Source: Aphrophora alni
Lineage: Eukaryota; Arthropoda; Insecta; Hemiptera; Aphrophoridae
Length of the DNA: 64,000 nucleotides
Assembly (NCBI GenBank): GCA_963513935.1
Contig: OY740769.1
Coordinates: forward strand, 74,541,712-74,605,711
Direction of reading: 5' to 3'
The position numbers and the translations under genes are program-made. The notes under the pieces were generated by a model. The model was not told the origin of the DNA and did no database searches. It saw only the letters and a program-made list of their open reading frames with translations. Shown here one piece after another: positions 59,057-64,000 of the stretch; position 1 is the first letter of the stretch; every line of letters begins with the position of its first letter.

Positions 59057-59843
59057 CTGTTTTCCTTTTCATTATGTGAGTGGTTTATGATTAAAACACT
59101 ACATTTCGATCAATACATAATTATTTGATTTCTCTTACCTTGCTATTATTTATTTTGGGCGCTTCAAAGTCAGTAAATGTGGAAGCAAGTGTTGAAAGCT
59201 AGTTCAAATTTGTGTTAATAACCAAAAGATCTTCCCGTAGAGTTAAGAAATCAATGGTGCCAGAAATAAAAAAAATAGGCCTGATGCAGTAAAAGAAATA
59301 AAATTACGTTTAGAAACGGAAATGGGAGTGAGCTTAAACAAAAGCCAATCTGGAGAAAATTAAACTATAAAAATTGTTTTGCAGAAATGGGATATAGAAT
59401 TTTAAAACTTTCTAGAAGGATAATCAAACCCATAATTGTGCCTATCAATAATGCATTTGATTTCATTCCATTCTATGATTATACAAATATCCATGAAGTA
59501 TCTAGCTAGTGAACTCTCTCATATTATAAGTTGCTTCTAGATTCAATATAATTATTTAATACATTCAATTATTTTCCTATTTAAATACAACCCTCCATGC
59601 TCAAACGGCTATACTATACAAATGTGAATAAAATTGATTGAACTTTCAACACATAGACAATTATATTTCTCATGCTATTTCACTTTCTCCCCTTCAAGAT
59701 TATACATTTGAAGGACATTTAATCCATAAATTGAATTTTCTAATTACAGCAGCCATCACATTGGAAACTGTCTTAAATACTGTGAGTGTGTGAATGTCGA
59801 TATCTTTCCCCAACTCGATACTGAAAACCGAGGTCTCCGATGT

Positions 59844-59990
59844 AACGAAGGAATACTTTCATCTTATAATAATAAATTTCCTTGTATGGTCCGTCTTATG
59901 ACTTCAGTCAATTTCTACATTATGACATGTTTCAGAGTCGTAATTCTATCATTAGATATCCGTTTAATTATTCACTCTGAAGAGCTCGTA
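59844..59990 (-). repeat. Terminal repeat of Penelope-like element 3, 3' side
   Basis: The complement of this segment matches 62817-62945 closely (GAGCTCTTCAGAGTGAA, AAACGGATATCT, ACGACTCTGAAACATGTCAT). The two copies face each other on either side of the element. This copy has a damaged hammerhead-like core. Confidence 0.75.
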
Positions 59991-60021
59991 TCACATAAAA
60001 TTTTTTACCATTATATAACAC

Positions 60022-60745
60022 TTATACTAACAAAAAAATAATTAAAACAATCATGTCTTTTACTAGGTGTGCACCCGATAATAAATGAGTCCTACTGATG
60101 TTTATCTCTGTTAACCTTTGATAAGTGGTTGAGGGCTGTATCGTAAGCTGATGGGACTGGAATGAAAGCTGATCGTTCAAAATGTCGTCTGGTTTATTTT
60201 TGAATGCTCTGTAAATTTTAAACTCTTCTTTAGCATTCATTATCCTCCCCTTTGTACGCTAATGTATGGTCTCTACACTAGAGTAGAAGTCGCCAGGTCT
60301 GTGGTTATTTTCTGTAAGGTGGTGTGCATATTGGATTTGGTAATATTGGATTTATTACTAGGAAGATGTTCTTTATATCGGTCTTTTAACGTTCTCCTGG
60401 TTTAAGCTATATTATATTTGTTACAATCTGGACAATTTATTTTGTATACTCCGGACTTTTTTTTTCCATAGGGGTACCAGTTCTACGCTTAAGAGAAGAA
60501 TATATATTATTGTTTGTACGGAACGAAAGAGAGGTGTTGTGTTTCTTGAATATGTTCTTTAAGACGTTGGGTAAGAGGTTGGTGTATTCTGAGAAAATGT
60601 ACTTATTAACACTAGTTGTGTCTATTTCAATGTATTTTTTATTTCATTTCTTATTGTAATTCTTGATCAGCTTGTCTATTAAAGTGTTACTGTACCCATT
60701 GGCTTCGGCTTGTAAATATATAAAGAGAGTGAGGTTTTGTATTTA
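60022..60745 (-). pseudogene. Penelope-like retroelement 3: RT thumb and GIY-YIG endonuclease
   Basis: Read from 60745 downward: YLQAEANGYSNTLIDKLIKN (thumb), NTSLSFRTNNNIYSSLKRRT, KSGVYKINCPDCNKYNIA (the YIGQ motif altered), LKDRYKEHLPSNKSN, then frame 60240-60022 with AKEEFKIYRAFKNKPDDILN. It is the 3' part of the element whose palm lies at 62361-62747. The palm and thumb are separated by about 1.6 kb of unrelated DNA. Confidence 0.75.
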
Positions 60746-62345
60746 ATTGACTTTAAACATAAAAAAGTTAAGAATTTGCTCAGCTAAGGGTAGCAGAAGC
60801 TTTTTATCAATTTTGAAAAAGTAAAAAAAAAAAATTATTATTTGTTAACAAAAATTCTCAGGGTCGTGATTCTTTTTTAAGTGTACTTTGCAGTGGTTAT
60901 TTGGTAAATGAGAAGTCCTTTTTTATTTTTCTGAAACTGAACATTTTTTATTAATGACATTAAATTTTATATTTATACAAATTTATCCTTAGTAACTATC
61001 TTAAAATTGAAAATTCTAGCTTTTCATCAATTTGTCCGTGTCTTTAAGAGACTTAAAATTTTTAAAGAAAGACTCTACTTTTTAAATCAGCTGCTATATG
61101 AGCAACTTAAATCTCATTATCAAAGTTTTTTTTTTTGGATTAATCTATTTAAATTGAATTTTGACTCTTAATAGTAGACATTCTTGTCCAAAAGAAATAT
61201 TTAGCTTCTTTTTATAGGATATATCTAAAAAATCTTATTATTCAAAAATACACAACTTATATTTGTATATATAAAGAAAAAATATTAACTTAAATTTACA
61301 ACATAATTATCTTAGTATTGTTTTTTATACATGTTACCACATTGTTGCATACGTTCCAAATTTTTCTCACAAAATGGTGTCCACAGTTTGATTAGGGAGA
61401 TCCGCCATTTTCTCATGATGAACTAGAGCTGGTTGTCTTTGTTTTGGTTCATGATTTACAATTTGTCACATGCATTTCTTCCTTTTTCATTAAACAAGGT
61501 TGTTTAATAATAACTAAGTGTCTTTTCACAAGAAACACCCTTTGCTAAAAGTTCATACAACAAAGGAATGCAGACCGTGTCACGTGTTATCACTGGACTA
61601 ACCGTTTTGTCTTTGTCAAATAATTCTTCACGTTAGCAACGTTCAATGATTATTCATGACACGACACTTTGTCTTTGAACATGCATAGTTTAAATAACCA
61701 GTTCACTTTCTTTACTTCAGTATACAGCGTCTTTTGTACAAATCACATTGTTCTATTCAAATTTATATCACTAAATACACGTCTGACCTTTATAAAAACT
61801 GTCTATGAGGTTTTAAACTGACTTTCGAAATGCTTTTGATTTAGTTTTCATTTCTTAACTTCATCAAAAAAAGTTTCTTTTACGAATCACATTGTTCTGA
61901 TTAAACTTACATCACAAGGGTCCACGTCCGACTCTAGCGAGTACTGTCTATCAACCTTTAACGACTGATGAAGACTAACTCTATACACACTCGCATGCGG
62001 TTTTCTAACCAGGGGCTCACATACGTCTTTCCACGGAACATAGTCTCTACACCATTTCGCTTGACAACAGGCATCTTCTACTTCACATAAATAAAATTTC
62101 ACTCCAATACTCATTCTATCTTAAAACTAAACATTATTTATTTTAAATACATATTTTTGGAAATCTATTTTAATTTCTCTTTCCCTTATTTTAAATGTTA
62201 TTTACAGATGTCCACTTGACTTACGTCGTCTTTCTTTCAATCAATCATAAAATTCCTTTTCATCAATTCTAATATATTGGTACCAAATCAAAATTTAAAA
62301 ATTGAGTATTACAGGCTATATGTTTGATGATATTGATTTCATTAT
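60746..62345. other. Unidentified insertion within Penelope-like element 3
   Basis: This DNA separates MAAFHW (palm end) from EANGYS (thumb). An imperfect duplication occurs inside (61738-61830 and 61882-61970; shared AATCACATTGTTCT, CTGTCTAT). The only sizeable frame (62114-61887, minus; MSIGVKFYLCEVEDACCQAK at its start) matches nothing I know. Confidence 0.5.
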
Positions 62346-62760
62346 GGTAGTCTTTTTTGTTCAGTGGGACCAATGGAAGGCTGCCATTTTGTGGTAGTAG
62401 GGGTGATGTGATTGAGCGTCAATGGTGACGTCCGTTGTGGTGGGCTTGTGGTATATTTTATATTCAAATTTATCTAAGCTTTTTATGATGGTTAAGTCAA
62501 GGAAATTGAGTTGTTTGTTATTATCTGTTTCTAGCGTGAACTGGAGTTTTGGGTTGATACTATTCATGTAATTCACTATGCTGACAGCTTGGCTGGTAGA
62601 ACCATTAAAAACTATGAACACATCATCGACATAATGACCGTAGAATACAATGTTTTGTTGGTACTTGTTACTATTAGATAATAGGTGTTTATTTTTATAG
62701 TTATTCAAATATATGTCAGCTAATAGTCCTGAAAGGGGTGAACCCATTGCTAGCCCGTCT
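62346..62760 (-). pseudogene. Penelope-like retroelement 3: reverse transcriptase palm
   Basis: Read downward: MGSPLSGLLADIYLNN, VFYGHYVDDVFIVFNG (catalytic YVDD), LQFTLETDNNKQLNFLDLTI, FEYKIYHKPTTTDVTIDAQS and HPYYHKMAAFHWSH. This is the Penelope-type palm, open for about 128 codons. The frame leaves the family pattern just after MAAFHW, where the 1.6-kb insertion starts. The fingers and upstream region are missing or unreadable. Confidence 0.85.
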
Positions 62761-62816
62761 ACCTGGGTGTAGAAGCTATTTTCGAAAGTGAAAAATTTTG
62801 AAAATGCACATGTTAA

Positions 62817-62945
62817 TATGTGACGAGCTCTTCAGAGTGAACAATTAAACGGATATCTGATGATGGAGTTACGACTCTGAAACATGTCATAATGTAGAAA
62901 TCAAGACGCACCATACAAGGTGATTTATTATTATAAGATTTAATT
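62817..62945 (+). repeat. Terminal repeat of Penelope-like element 3, 5' side
   Basis: Inverted copy of 59844-59990. It contains the hammerhead-like core at 62854-62893. Confidence 0.75.
62854..62893 (+). ncRNA. Hammerhead-ribozyme-like core 3
   Basis: Stem I TAT/ATA, core CTGATGA plus one extra T, stem II GGAGT-TACG-ACTCT (one G-U pair), GAAA, palindromic stem ACATGT and C as the cleavage residue. It lies in the terminal repeat of Penelope-like element 3. Confidence 0.55.
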
Positions 62946-63493
62946 GTGACTTGGTACCAAAACAATATCAGAATACTTTCATCCGGTTTTCAATTGAAAG
63001 TACTCCACCACAACTTTTGGCTTTTCTAAAAGGGTCGCCTAACCACTAATCACTTTAAATTTTTTGTAATAAATCAATACAAATCACGCTTGTTCCTGAT
63101 AAGCTTGCACCAACAATAGATATGATTTCGCACATATCTGATAATAAACTAAGCACTCAACTATGATGAGCTGCTATTTAATTAGACTCCTATATTTCAG
63201 AGTGGGTACTCAAGATCATGTTTTTATTCACCTGAAAACGAGAGTGGGCACTCGCCTTTAGAGAGTGCACTCAACGAATGCTGGCCCATTTTTACTCTTG
63301 AGTAGTTTCTGCATTTTATTCAACAAAACTAGGGTGGACACTCGAAAACATTATAAAATGAGTGGGCACTTATTTTTATTCACTTCTTTTAATATGCTAA
63401 AAATTACAAAATATAGATACAATTTAATACAGTTATAAAACAGAATAAAATAGTTTGATAAGCATATTTTTGGTTCCAAGTCACAATTTAAAT

Positions 63494-63672
63494 AAAATAT
63501 TTAATTACCTTAGGTCCGTCTTGTGACTTCGTTGTTGGTTGCTTCTTACATCAATGCCGAGTTCTTCAAAGTGAACAAAGTAATTTTCTGATGATGGGGT
63601 TATGGCATCGAAACATGTAAGAAGCAACCAACAACGAAGTCACAAGACGAACCTAAGGTAATTAAATATTTT
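63494..63672. repeat. Foldback repeat with 58-bp arms enclosing a hammerhead-like core
   Basis: The arm from AAAATATTTAATTACC to GCTTCTTACAT (63494-63551) is repeated inversely at 63615-63672 with one mismatch. The loop holds the core at 63584-63624. It looks like two Penelope-type terminal repeats joined tail to tail. Confidence 0.8.
63584..63624 (+). ncRNA. Hammerhead-ribozyme-like core 4
   Basis: Stem I TTTT/AGAA (one G-U pair), core CTGATGA plus one extra T, a poor stem II, GAAA, palindromic stem ACATGT and A at the cleavage position. Stem II is weak, so this copy may be inactive. Confidence 0.4.
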
Positions 63673-64000
63673 ATAAAATAGTTGTTTGATAATCTGTTTT
63701 TGCTTTATAATTTAAAAAATCTTCAAATGTATAAAATACTCTAGATTTAATTAGGACCTTAATAACTAAAAAATTTGTGAACTTGTTATTTTCTAATTTT
63801 ATTAGCTTTGGTAAACCATTTGTAAGTTGTATCCCCATATAACTTAACCTTTAGATAAATCAAATTTTATCATTTTATTTTTCCATGTTTTTTTATGAAC
63901 TTTCCAAATTTTATCTGCTTAACATAACATTGATATTACCAGTCACAAATCATATAACTTTTCCTTAATGATAAACCAATGCCCATTTGATTTAATATAC

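Overview
The window is an AT-rich arthropod, most likely insect, nuclear genome segment. Evidence: GT-AG introns of several kilobases, short interstitial TTAGG-type repeats, an insect-type trithorax-like gene, and insect-typical transposons (piggyBac, Tigger/pogo, Merlin, Crypton, Penelope-like, BEL/Pao, LINE). It is almost entirely mobile-element sequence surrounding one host gene. I see no bacterial-type operon, tRNA, rRNA or CRISPR array.

Host gene (minus strand, 28398 down to 3700): four exons whose splice phases agree at every junction encode about 360 residues. They hold a split nuclear-receptor-like double zinc finger of the type described in Drosophila Trithorax, followed by a lysine/acid-rich region. 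The gene continues past the left edge. Its introns (1.4, 11.8 and 10.4 kb) hold a decayed RNase H-bearing LINE (6236-8790) with a second 3' fragment (10440-11000), a piggyBac MITE with TTAA target duplication (12445-13162), two different Tigger pseudogenes (18125-22055), and a 4.1-kb Merlin-like element with perfect TIRs and a perfect 8-bp target duplication (22414-26506). Further left, 414-3404 carries piggyBac ends and a piggyBac transposase missing its N-terminal part.

Centre (30296-35113): the most complete unit is a 4.8-kb DNA transposon with about 25-bp TIRs, four coding exons, a D-D-E protein (about 893 residues apart from one extra base and one stop) and two arrays of the 14-bp motif GTCACGAGTGTTAC inside the two ends. 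I cannot place the transposase in a named superfamily. It is the best candidate for an undescribed system.

Right half (35.4-64 kb): a possible solo LTR, a decayed transposase-like remnant, two Merlin deletion derivatives (40154-40730, 41494-42032), a large inverted-repeat element holding a Tigger MITE and about 115-bp tandem repeats (43074-45500), and three Penelope-like retroelements (45508-46450 plus strand; 49397-46780 minus strand, split by a Crypton; 62760-60022 minus strand, split by unknown DNA). There is also a BEL/Pao fragment (52250-49754, minus strand), LINE fragments near 53.6-55.3 kb, and several long foldback structures. Hammerhead-ribozyme-like cores lie beside the Penelope-like elements.

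Stretches not listed as features are AT-rich DNA in which I see no gene. Gene order, phases, motifs and repeats are read directly from the sequence. Family names come from remembered family patterns, not from searches.
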